DNA of 35,594 bases from Anaerococcus sp. Marseille-P3915 (lineage in GTDB: Bacteria; Bacillota; Clostridia; Tissierellales; Peptoniphilaceae). How positions within the stretch are numbered: position 1 is the stretch's first letter; each line of letters begins with the position of its first letter. The stretch is taken from assembly GCF_900258475.1 (NCBI RefSeq), contig NZ_LT984888.1, positions 1 to 35,594 of the forward strand, written 5' to 3'. The position numbers and the translations under genes were made by a program. Of the stretch, positions 11,723 through 18,921 are shown piece by piece. The notes beneath the pieces were generated by a model. It searched no databases. It was not told where the DNA came from and saw only the letters and a program-made list of their open reading frames with translations.

Positions 11723-12319
11723 ATGAGAAAATTATATATAGTTAGACACGGACAAACACTTTTTAATCTCAAGGGCATGACCCAAGGATGGTGTGATTCG
11801 CCCCTTACAGACCTTGGTATCCGACAAGCCAAGAAGGTTGGGGAGTATTTTAAGGAAAACAATATAAAATTTGATGAGGCTTATTCATCTACCCAGGAGC
11901 GAGCTTGCGATACACTTGAGCTTATAACAGACATGCCTTACAAAAGAGTCAAGGGCCTTAAAGAGTGGAATTTTGGCATGATGGAAGGTGAAGCTGAAAT
12001 CCTCCAAAAAGTACCAAGACGTCCTGACCAAATGACCCACGAAGATTTTTTCGTACCTTGGGGTGGCGAAAGCGATAAGGAAGTTGCATCTAGAATGAGT
12101 AGGACAATCAAAGAAATCCTTGAAAAGTCTTCTGCCAAGACCATCCTTATGGTAAGCCACGCTGGCGCCATGTGGACCCACGTCCTTTCAACCTTGGATA
12201 ATCCGCAAAGAGATAAACCAGGTCACCTAGGAAATTGTGCTATACTTGAATATGATGTGGACGATGCTAACAAACTTAAATTTGTCACAATCCACGAACC
12301 TGCCAAGGATGTAAAATAA
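11723..12319 (+). CDS. Histidine phosphatase (phosphoglycerate mutase-like) family protein
   Basis: This 198-residue protein carries the RHG motif at its N-terminus (LYIVRHGQT; H9 is the phosphorylated residue). A second catalytic histidine is in VSHAGAM. Such proteins dephosphorylate small metabolites or act as cofactor-dependent mutases; this one has the size of a broad-specificity phosphatase. ATG 11723 is chosen because it directly follows AGGAGG and begins with RHG homology. An upstream in-frame start at 11645 would overlap the esterase gene by 70 bases. The substrate is unknown. Confidence 0.9.
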   Translation: MRKLYIVRHGQTLFNLKGMTQGWCDSPLTDLGIRQAKKVGEYFKENNIKFDEAYSSTQERACDTLELITDMPYKRVKGLKEWNFGMMEGEAEILQKVPRRPDQMTHEDFFVPWGGESDKEVASRMSRTIKEILEKSSAKTILMVSHAGAMWTHVLSTLDNPQRDKPGHLGNCAILEYDVDDANKLKFVTIHEPAKDVK

Positions 12320-12414
12320 TCTTTATCTCCTTCCTTAAATAATATTTCTAAAGAGTGAGCTAAAAAACGGGTAAAAATTATAAAAAGAAGTCGCTTAAAA
12401 CAAAGGAAGGTATT

Positions 12415-13884
12415 ATGGCTAATAAAATTTCGACTAGAAAAGATTTAAAATTTCAGGATTTTAAGAAGGGGGACTTGGCTCGTCGTTTTGCCCGTATGGC
12501 TAGGATTTGTTCCAATCTTGATATTCCAATGCTTATTATTGTAGATGGTTGGGAATCTTCTGGTAGGGGCTATGTGATTAAAGAGCTTGTCAGCGAGCTT
12601 GCCGCCAAAAATTATGATGTAGAAGTCTTTGATAAGGAAGAAGCCTTAGATGATACTTATCCATTTATAAGGAAATTTTGGATAAACATTCCTAAAAAAG
12701 GCCATATCAAGGTCTTCGACAGGTCTTTTTATTACAAAATTTTTGAAAACCTAGAACTTTCTGATAAGGAAATTGAAAAAAGAATTGCCTCTATCAAAAA
12801 AGTGGAGAAGGCACTTTTCGATGATCAGACAATAATTCTTAAATTTTTCCTAAATGTAGATGAAAAAGAGCAGAAAAAAAGAATAAAAATCCTTAAAGAA
12901 TCAGTCAAAAAAGATTTTTATATAGATGGTTTGGACCAGGCCCAGCAGAAAAATTATGGCAAGTACGAAGACCACTTTGCAAGGCTTTTGGAGAAGACTA
13001 GCTTTTCTTATTCTCCATGGGATATTATAGATTCAAATGACAAGAAAACTTCCGCCAAGGAGGTCTTAGGCCTAGGTGTAGAAAGGCTTAGTCAGGGTCT
13101 TGAGAGAGTTATCAGGCAAAGAGAGGATAGCAAAAATACCCAAAGGTCTTATCAAGAAACTGAGTCGATTCTAAAAAATCTCGACTTGAACAAGACCATA
13201 AGTGATGAGGACTATAACAAAATCAAAGATGACCTCCAGGATGAGGCTGCCAAGCTCATGTATAAATATTACGAAAAGGGCATTTCAACAGTCCTTGTCT
13301 TTGAAGGAGTCGATGCTGCTGGCAAGGATGGGGCTATTGAAAGGCTTATAAAAGAAGTAGACCCAAGACTTTATACAGTCCATGGCATATCTGCCCCAAG
13401 CAAGGAAGAGTTAGATCACAACTATCTCTGGCGTTTTTATAAAAAGCTCCCCCAAGATGGCTATGTAGGAATATTTTCTAGGTCTTGGTATGGTAGGGTC
13501 ATGGTTGAACGTGTTGAAGGCTTTGCCAAGACCAATGAATGGGACAGGGCCTATGGAGAAATCCTAGATATGGAAAAGGAAATCTATGATCATGGCAGCT
13601 TAATTATTAAATTTTTCGTTGTGATTGATAAGAACGAGCAGCTTAAACGCTTTGAGGCCAGGGAAAATGACCCTGATAAAAATTACAAGATAACCGATGA
13701 AGATTGGAGAAATAGGGACAAATGGGACGCCTACATCGCAGCCATGGATGAGATGCTAAAAAGAACAAATGCAGCCTATGCCCCATGGATAATTGTAGAG
13801 GGCAAGCAAAAGAAATACGCAAGGATTAAGGTCCTTAGAGAATATATAAGACTAGCCAAAGCCCACCTTAAAGAATTAGATTAG
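12415..13884 (+). CDS. pap: Polyphosphate:AMP phosphotransferase (two-domain PPK2, class II)
   Basis: This 489-residue cytosolic enzyme has two tandem PPK2 domains and should transfer phosphate from polyphosphate to AMP, giving ADP. The second domain has a clear Walker A loop (FEGVDAAGKDGA, about 297-310). It also has a PPK2 signature region (LWRFYKKLPQDG, then FSRSWYGRVMVERVEGF). In the first domain the equivalent loop reads VDGWESSGRG, lacking the GK of an active Walker A; in known class II enzymes the N-terminal copy is also catalytically degenerate. It is 95 bases after the histidine phosphatase and 9 bases before the DUF5710-like gene. Confidence 0.9.
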   Translation: MANKISTRKDLKFQDFKKGDLARRFARMARICSNLDIPMLIIVDGWESSGRGYVIKELVSELAAKNYDVEVFDKEEALDDTYPFIRKFWINIPKKGHIKVFDRSFYYKIFENLELSDKEIEKRIASIKKVEKALFDDQTIILKFFLNVDEKEQKKRIKILKESVKKDFYIDGLDQAQQKNYGKYEDHFARLLEKTSFSYSPWDIIDSNDKKTSAKEVLGLGVERLSQGLERVIRQREDSKNTQRSYQETESILKNLDLNKTISDEDYNKIKDDLQDEAAKLMYKYYEKGISTVLVFEGVDAAGKDGAIERLIKEVDPRLYTVHGISAPSKEELDHNYLWRFYKKLPQDGYVGIFSRSWYGRVMVERVEGFAKTNEWDRAYGEILDMEKEIYDHGSLIIKFFVVIDKNEQLKRFEARENDPDKNYKITDEDWRNRDKWDAYIAAMDEMLKRTNAAYAPWIIVEGKQKKYARIKVLREYIRLAKAHLKELD

Positions 13885-13893
13885 GAAAATATT

Positions 13894-14565
13894 ATGCTTT
13901 ATTTAAATGTATCTTATGAAGATAAAGACAAGGCAAAAGCCTTAGGAGCTAGATGGAATCCTAATGTAAAAAAATGGTATGTAAAAGATAGAAAAGATTA
14001 CCCTAAGTTTATGGAATTTATGGGAGATGATAATATCCTAGTTTTAGATAATCTATACCTAATCCAAGGATTTCAGGAATGCTTTCGATGCCATAAACAG
14101 ACCAGAGTAATAGGTTTTGGTCTTGATAAATATCTAGCCATGTATAAGTATCTAGAAGTTGATAATTATAAATATGACAGACAAAAATTTACAAGAGATA
14201 TAAAGTTATGTGAAAAAAATAATTTTGACATGCATATAGTTGGTCCCATAGACCCTATTCCATCAAAACTTTATAAACTAATCAGACAAAAATACAATTA
14301 TAAAAATAGATATTCCAAAACAACTCACACTTCATCAATAAGCAATTGCTGCGATTATTGTGATGTTCTACAGGGTGACTTCTACTTATTTTATGAGGTT
14401 GATAGTCCTTTTTGGATTGACTCTGAAGAAAAATTAGAAAAACTTAAAATTTATAAATTTAACCTATCTAGAGATATACTAGTGAACGCAAATGACGGAT
14501 GGTCGTCTTTTGACGAACTCTTTAAAAAGCATTGTAGGATAAAGGAATTTAATATAGAAATCTAA
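13894..14565 (+). CDS. DUF5710-like protein with paired CxxC motifs, function unknown
   Basis: The first 45 or so residues (LYLNVSYEDKDKAKALGARWNP followed by KKWYVKD) match the small DUF5710 module, often found in primase-, nuclease- or DNA-associated proteins. The remaining region is not recognised. It has a CFRC pair near residue 64 and a second cysteine cluster (NCCDYCD, about 150-156), spaced as if two halves of a zinc-binding site. There is no signal peptide or membrane segment. It starts nine bases after pap and shares a terminator with the convergent sdaAA gene. A nucleic-acid role is only a guess from the module. Confidence 0.75.
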   Translation: MLYLNVSYEDKDKAKALGARWNPNVKKWYVKDRKDYPKFMEFMGDDNILVLDNLYLIQGFQECFRCHKQTRVIGFGLDKYLAMYKYLEVDNYKYDRQKFTRDIKLCEKNNFDMHIVGPIDPIPSKLYKLIRQKYNYKNRYSKTTHTSSISNCCDYCDVLQGDFYLFYEVDSPFWIDSEEKLEKLKIYKFNLSRDILVNANDGWSSFDELFKKHCRIKEFNIEI

Positions 14566-14596
14566 AAACCAGAAGCATATAGCTTCTGGCTTTTTT
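14564..14596. terminator. Bidirectional intrinsic terminator between the DUF5710-like gene and sdaAA
   Basis: Arms CCAGAAGC (14569-14576) and GCTTCTGG (14582-14589) pair perfectly around a 5-base loop. Six T follow on the plus strand (14591-14596) and five A precede, giving a U run for minus-strand transcripts. The convergent gene layout supports use in both directions. Confidence 0.88.
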
Positions 14597-15506
14597 AGTG
14601 TTTAGCTTCGTTTTCTACTGTTTGGCCCTTTTCTGGGTTATCTATATATTTATCTCTTAGTTTTAGGGCTGATGGGCAGACTGCTATGCCGCCTTCGCCT
14701 GTTTCTCTAAGTCTTTCTGGTAGGGCATCTCCTACTCTCTTCATGGCTTCTACAGCCTCATCGAAAGTTACAAACATTGCCACGCCTGCCATTGCCATGT
14801 CGGCACTTGCTAGGGCGTTCATTATGCCGTTTGCATTTCTTAGGTTGCATGGGAATTCTACCATACCGCCTATTGGGTCACAGATTAGGCCCATGATATT
14901 TAGTAGGCTTGCTGTTGCGGCATTTTCTTGGGTTTGGATGTCATAGCCTCTGAGGTAGCATACTGCAGCTGCTGCCATAGCACTTGCTGATCCTGTTTCT
15001 GCTTGGCAACCGCCTTCTGCACCTGCAAAGGTCGCATTATCAAAGATTACCTGGCCAATTTGGGTTGCTACTAGGAGGGCTTCTTTTAGTTTCCTGTCGT
15101 CATAGCCATATTTTTTGTACATGGTCATCATGGTAGCTGGGATTATTCCAGAGCTGCCTGCTGTTGGTGCTGCTACTATCCTTCCCATGGCTGCGTTGAC
15201 TTCTGATGTTGATAGGGCCATGGCCATCGCTATGGATGGGGTATCTCCTAGGACACTTTCCCCGCCTAGGAAGTATTCGTTCATCTTCTTGGCATTGCCG
15301 CCTGTCATGCCTGTTACGCTTCTTACGTCTTCTTCTAGGGCACGCTGTGCAGATGCTTTCATAACATCTAAGGTCTTTTGAAGTCTAGCAAATATCTCTT
15401 CTTCAGTCTTGCCTGTATTTTCTATTTCATCTTTTATAGCTAATTGCCAAAGATTGAGATTTTCATTCTCGCATCTTTCTTTTAGTAATTTCATTGTTGT
15501 AAGCAT
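14595..15506 (-). CDS. sdaAA: L-serine dehydratase, iron-sulfur-dependent, alpha subunit
   Basis: This 303-residue subunit carries the catalytic iron-sulfur cluster that eliminates water from L-serine; pyruvate and ammonia result. Likely cluster cysteines are C167 (GGCQAETG), C209 (LICDPIGG) and C220 (EFPC), all in strongly conserved surroundings. TAGSSGIIPA (115-124) is another family hallmark. It follows the beta-subunit gene by nine bases, as in other clostridial two-gene versions. With sstT upstream it forms a serine uptake and deamination unit. Oxygen sensitivity of the cluster fits an anaerobe. Confidence 0.95.
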   Translation of the reverse strand: MLTTMKLLKERCENENLNLWQLAIKDEIENTGKTEEEIFARLQKTLDVMKASAQRALEEDVRSVTGMTGGNAKKMNEYFLGGESVLGDTPSIAMAMALSTSEVNAAMGRIVAAPTAGSSGIIPATMMTMYKKYGYDDRKLKEALLVATQIGQVIFDNATFAGAEGGCQAETGSASAMAAAAVCYLRGYDIQTQENAATASLLNIMGLICDPIGGMVEFPCNLRNANGIMNALASADMAMAGVAMFVTFDEAVEAMKRVGDALPERLRETGEGGIAVCPSALKLRDKYIDNPEKGQTVENEAKH

Positions 15507-15515
15507 ATTTCTATC

Positions 15516-16175
15516 CTATTCTATATATTTTAAGAAGGTAAAGTCTTTACCAGCTCTGATTTCCTCAAGGACTCCTTCTTTGAGTGGTTCATCAAGCTCG
15601 CAAACTAACATTACATTGTCACCATCTTTGATTGTCTTCATCATATGAATATTATAACCATACTCAAATAGCACTCCTGATACAAAGGCTATTACTCCCT
15701 TTTGCTCGCCATAAGACATAAAGAGGGTTGGCTTTGTGGCGTTGTATTCGATAGGATTGCCATTTACCTTGGTTATTACTATTGATCCACCACCTATAGA
15801 AGAACCTTGGACTTCTAGTGGGCTTCTGTCTGGATATTTGAAGACTATTTTTACTGTATTAGGATGTACATCGCCTAGGTCTGTTTCTAAGAAGTTGTAT
15901 TTAATTCCAGCTTGATCTGCATAGTCAAATGAATTTATTATCCTATCATCATCTGGCTCATAACCTAAAACTCCACCTACTAAAGCTCTGTTTGTACCAT
16001 GTCCCTTATAGGTTTTGGCAAAAGAACCGTGTAGATAAAAGTCTACTTCATTGAAATTTCTATCGACCATTCTCCTGGCTATATTGCCTATCCTACAAGC
16101 TCCTGCTGTATGAGAGCTTGATGGTCCGACCATGACTGGTCCCATTATCTCAAAAATTGAAGCATTTACTGCCAT
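15516..16175 (-). CDS. sdaAB: L-serine dehydratase, iron-sulfur-dependent, beta subunit
   Basis: This 219-residue partner of the alpha subunit starts with the serine-dehydratase beta domain containing GPSSSHTAGACRIG (17-30). It ends with an ACT domain (about 145-219; GVIAFVSGVLFEYGYNIHMM). The ACT module commonly binds the amino-acid substrate or regulator. The start follows AAAAGGAG. It lies directly upstream of sdaAA and downstream of sstT, separated from sstT by a long hairpin. Confidence 0.95.
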   Translation of the reverse strand: MAVNASIFEIMGPVMVGPSSSHTAGACRIGNIARRMVDRNFNEVDFYLHGSFAKTYKGHGTNRALVGGVLGYEPDDDRIINSFDYADQAGIKYNFLETDLGDVHPNTVKIVFKYPDRSPLEVQGSSIGGGSIVITKVNGNPIEYNATKPTLFMSYGEQKGVIAFVSGVLFEYGYNIHMMKTIKDGDNVMLVCELDEPLKEGVLEEIRAGKDFTFLKYIE

Positions 16176-16200
16176 AATTTCTCCTTTTCCTTAAATTATA

Positions 16201-16241
16201 AAGGGGAGTTAACCCAATAGATATTTTGTTAACATCCCCTT
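16201..16241 (-). promoter_or_regulatory. Long hairpin between sstT and sdaAB
   Basis: Arms 16201-16213 (AAGGGGAGTTAAC) and 16228-16241 pair over 13 positions with one bulged base and enclose a 14-base loop. In the minus-strand transcript there is no U run after it, so it is not a standard terminator. A TATAAT-like sequence for the minus strand follows before sdaAB. It may attenuate, stabilise mRNA ends, or separate expression of the transporter from the enzyme. Confidence 0.5.
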
Positions 16242-16266
16242 ATCTTGCAAAATTTTACTAATCTTA

Positions 16267-17478
16267 TTATTTAACTGGGTCTGCTTGCCAGTTTTTGTCT
16301 CCTAGGATATTTCTGTGATAGAATTTATCCACTGCTACTGCTAGAGCTGTATCACCAGAGATATTTGCTGCTGTACCAAATGAGTCTTGGGTTAGGTATA
16401 GAGAAATAGCTAATGTTGCCATTGCTGACTCTGGGCTAATTCCTACTATTGGTAGGAATGGAAGTGCTGACATGATTGCTCCACCTGGTGCTCCTGGTGC
16501 TGCTACCATTGCTACACCAAGGATAGCTATAAGTTGGATCATTAGGCCATATGAGTGGTCCATGTTATACATTGTAAGGATTGTAAATACACAACCTGTA
16601 ATTGTAATCATAGAACCTGGCATATGAACTGTAGCTCCTAATGGAATTACGAAGTCTCTGATTGGTTGAGATACGCCGTTTGCCTCAGCACATTCTAGGT
16701 TAACTGGAATTGTTGCTGCTGAAGATTGGGTACCTACAGCTGTAAAGTAGCCCCTAAGTTGGTTTTTAAGCATAGCAAATGGATTTTTGCCTGCATATGA
16801 ACCTGATGCCACAAATAATATTGTGATGTAGATTAAGTGTAGGGCTATAATGCAGATAAATATCTTCCAGAAAATTGAAAGAACTGCGAATACAGAACCT
16901 GTAAAGGCCATCTTAGCGAAGTTACCCATGATAAAGAATGGAAGTACTGGAACTATAGCTACTGCTAATACTTGGGTGATGATTTGGTTAAATTCATCAA
17001 CTGCTCCGTATAAGTACTTGCCAGAGCCCTTTTTCCTTAACCATGAAATACAGATACCAAGCATAAAGGCGAATATGATACCACTTGTAACTGTAAAGAA
17101 TGGTGCAATCTCAACGGTAAAATATGGGTCAAGCTTGATTTCATCTGCTGCTTGGATAGCTGCTACTTGACTTTCGTTGATAAAGTTAGGGAAGATTGCC
17201 CTTGACATGAAGTATGATGCAGAACCACCGATAAGAGTAGATGCATAAGCTAGGGCTACTGTAACACCTAAAAGTTTACCAGCTCCTTCTCCTAGATCTG
17301 CTATACCCTTAGTAACGAATGCTAAAATCATAAGTGGAATTATGAAGTTTAGGAAGTTACCAAAGATAGATGAAAATGTCACAAAAATTCTTACTATTGA
17401 TTCTGGTAGATAAGATCCTATTAAGATACCTAAGATTATACCACAAATCATTCTTGGAATTAAACCAATTTTTTTCAT
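16267..17478 (-). CDS. sstT: Serine/threonine:sodium symporter
   Basis: This 403-residue membrane protein of the dicarboxylate/amino-acid:cation symporter (DAACS) family imports serine or threonine with sodium. Eight to ten hydrophobic segments are visible. The diagnostic region AATIPVNLECAEANGVS followed by RDFVIPLGATVHMPG matches the SstT group (re-entrant loop HP1 and transport core), with AAPGAPGGAIM later. ATG 17478 is preferred because AAGGAG lies just upstream and homology starts at KKIGLIPR. A start at 17517 would place the site inside the gene. Its position before sdaAB/sdaAA points to serine as the main substrate. Confidence 0.93.
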   Translation of the reverse strand: MKKIGLIPRMICGIILGILIGSYLPESIVRIFVTFSSIFGNFLNFIIPLMILAFVTKGIADLGEGAGKLLGVTVALAYASTLIGGSASYFMSRAIFPNFINESQVAAIQAADEIKLDPYFTVEIAPFFTVTSGIIFAFMLGICISWLRKKGSGKYLYGAVDEFNQIITQVLAVAIVPVLPFFIMGNFAKMAFTGSVFAVLSIFWKIFICIIALHLIYITILFVASGSYAGKNPFAMLKNQLRGYFTAVGTQSSAATIPVNLECAEANGVSQPIRDFVIPLGATVHMPGSMITITGCVFTILTMYNMDHSYGLMIQLIAILGVAMVAAPGAPGGAIMSALPFLPIVGISPESAMATLAISLYLTQDSFGTAANISGDTALAVAVDKFYHRNILGDKNWQADPVK

Positions 17479-17627
17479 TTTTCTCTCCTTGTTTATGTAA
17501 TATGTAAACCTTTGCAATCGATAGAATCAAAAAAGTAGATTTTTTCTAAAATATACCTGGGTCGCCTTATCCCAAAATCATTACTAATTATTTATCAAAA
17601 ATCTATATCAATTTGTATTTCCTATCT
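17479..17627 (-). other. Long 5' leader of sstT
   Basis: About 150 untranslated bases are expected between the promoter start point and the sstT ATG. Two small hairpins are visible in the transcript: TGGG-9-CCCA, and TAGA/TCTA around a run of A. A nearly palindromic GTTTACATATTACATAAAC lies next to the ribosome site. None matches a riboswitch class I can recognise. Confidence 0.4.
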
Positions 17628-17633
17628 GACTAG

Positions 17634-17662
17634 ATTATATATGATAAAAACGTTTATGTCAA
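17634..17662 (-). promoter_or_regulatory. Consensus sigma-A promoter for sstT
   Basis: On the minus strand TTGACA (17657-17662), a 17-base spacer and TATAAT (17634-17639) match the vegetative consensus exactly. The spacer holds the palindrome AAACGTTT, a possible operator core. Confidence 0.85.
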
Positions 17663-17916
17663 CACTTTGAGGGAGGATTCGCCAAAAAATATCAATGATT
17701 TTCTTTGTTTGAAAATTATCAACTTGATATTATAAAGGATGTTAGCCCTTACATTTTTTATGATTTTTTTTAAAAAAATTCATAAATTTTCTTATTTTTT
17801 ATCAAAATTATCCCTTATCGGAAATCATTTGTAAGATTTCCTACAGACAATTTCTAAGAAGATCATAAGTCTTATATTTTTAAAATAATCAAAAAAAGCT
17901 TAAAGAAAAATCCTTC
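17663..17916. other. AT-rich intergenic region between the sstT promoter and the staygreen-like gene
   Basis: No gene is supported here. Besides long A and T runs it contains a perfect inverted repeat GGAAATC-8-GATTTCC at 17820-17841, without a following T run on either strand. It could be an operator or a remnant; nothing else stands out. Confidence 0.5.
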
Positions 17917-17918
17917 TT
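17891..17918 (-). terminator. Weak candidate terminator after the staygreen-like gene
   Basis: In the minus-strand transcript a short AAGAA/TTCTT hairpin (17903-17918) overlaps the stop codon. It is followed a few bases later by seven U (17891-17897). The stem is short and A-U rich, so this call is tentative. Confidence 0.35.
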
Positions 17919-18396
17919 AGCCTTTTTTATATCCTAGCAAAGTCTCATAATCAAATCCCTTCTCATAGTCTACAAATTTACCATTTTCATATATGAAATC
18001 ATAGAGATTTTTATTTTTTATTATCTTATTAAATTTTGGATTATTAGATTTATAAATCTCTATTAAAGGTACTCTCAAATCTTCTTCTTTTAATTTTCTT
18101 TCTGCCTTAAGCATAGTCAATACCGAATTTCTCAAATGACCTTTAAAGATTAGATACCTACCCTCTGTCGTGTAGGAACTTTTATCATTATCAAGCAAGC
18201 AAGAAAATACAAAATCATCATCTTTCCAATATCCGAAAACCTCATCTAGATGATCTGATAGCTTGTAATCTTTAAAATCCGCTAGTATATGGACATACAA
18301 ATCTCCAGTATCATCATCATGGGCTAGGATGTATTTTCTATCCTTAAGATCTAAATTTTTAGCTTTATTATCTTCTATTACTTCTGTTTTTCTCAC
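17917..18396 (-). CDS. Staygreen-like family protein
   Basis: This 159-residue soluble protein has the layout of bacterial staygreen (SGR-like) proteins. It has an RKYILAHDDDTGDLYVHI segment near residue 20-38, then DEVFGYW, a GRYLIFKGHL segment, and a closing PLIEIYKSNNPKFNKI. These resemble the family's R-Y-T-L-T-H-S-D-x-T-G and DEVFAEW-type blocks. Plant SGR and some bacterial homologues remove magnesium from chlorophyll-type tetrapyrroles, but activity here is unknown. The start is GTG, overlapping the stop of the preceding membrane-protein gene as GTGA, so it is translationally coupled as the last of three genes. Assignment rests on remembered family pattern, hence moderate confidence. 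Confidence 0.6.
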   Translation of the reverse strand: MRKTEVIEDNKAKNLDLKDRKYILAHDDDTGDLYVHILADFKDYKLSDHLDEVFGYWKDDDFVFSCLLDNDKSSYTTEGRYLIFKGHLRNSVLTMLKAERKLKEEDLRVPLIEIYKSNNPKFNKIIKNKNLYDFIYENGKFVDYEKGFDYETLLGYKKG

Positions 18397-18920
18397 GCTA
18401 TAGCCATCCTTTTAGAAAAGACTCTAGCTGTATATTTACTTGCTCCAAGACCCACAAAATAGATTATTACGCTAATTATTAGGGTTGGTATTAAACCTGC
18501 CTGGACAAATCTTGAATTTGGTACAAACTTTGTAACTATAAAGTATGATGTCCAAACTGATAAAGTTGATTTGATTGGTACTGAATAAACTATATTTTCT
18601 ATCTTGTCATAGTTTTTAAATATTAATAGGCTTAAAAGGTCACAAAGTATTCCTGAAAGCACTCCAGCTGCTGCCCCAAATATTGAAAATCTAAGCATAT
18701 ACAAACCATAGGCTAGAGATATAAAGCTAACTGTTCCTATTCTTCTTGTCTGCATAGCTGTAGCTGTATAGATAAAGGCAAATACTGGTGCTGTAACTAA
18801 AACTCTTGATGATGGGATAGGTAAGCTTAGACTTATAGTGTAAAGCATTTTTCCTACTACTATCATCATGGCTAAGGAAAGTGCCATTAAGACCCAATCT
18901 TTTAATGTAAATTTCTTCAT
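18393..18920 (-). CDS. ECF-transporter S-component-like small membrane protein
   Basis: This 175-residue protein is almost entirely membrane embedded, with five to six hydrophobic segments, and has the size and character of an ECF transporter substrate-binding S component. A basic N-terminus precedes the first helix. A small-residue-rich stretch (SIFGAAAGVLSGILCDLL) lies mid-protein. No ATPase or EcfT partner is encoded nearby; group II ECF systems share those subunits from elsewhere. Its start lies one base after the radical SAM stop and its stop overlaps the staygreen-like start, so the three are one unit. The ligand is unknown; the neighbours suggest a tetrapyrrole. It may be another small permease type. 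Confidence 0.6.
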   Translation of the reverse strand: MKKFTLKDWVLMALSLAMMIVVGKMLYTISLSLPIPSSRVLVTAPVFAFIYTATAMQTRRIGTVSFISLAYGLYMLRFSIFGAAAGVLSGILCDLLSLLIFKNYDKIENIVYSVPIKSTLSVWTSYFIVTKFVPNSRFVQAGLIPTLIISVIIYFVGLGASKYTARVFSKRMAIA

Positions 18921-18921
18921 T

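Noticed and set aside
15115-15381. Open frame antisense to sdaAA.
   Set aside because: sdaAA is certain from its cysteine motifs, and the antisense frame has no family features or ribosome site.
17479-17627. Known riboswitch (glycine, ZTP, THF, cyclic-di-GMP) or T-box in the sstT leader.
   Set aside because: The conserved cores, including the T-box GGTGG-type segment, are missing, and no terminator or antiterminator pair is visible.
17640-17662. Catabolite-responsive element around AAACGTTT in the sstT promoter.
   Set aside because: The TG and CA outer positions required by the CcpA cre pattern are not at the correct distances from CG.
17820-17841. GGAAATC-8-GATTTCC as a terminator.
   Set aside because: No T run follows on either strand and no gene ends close by in the right direction; kept only as a possible operator.
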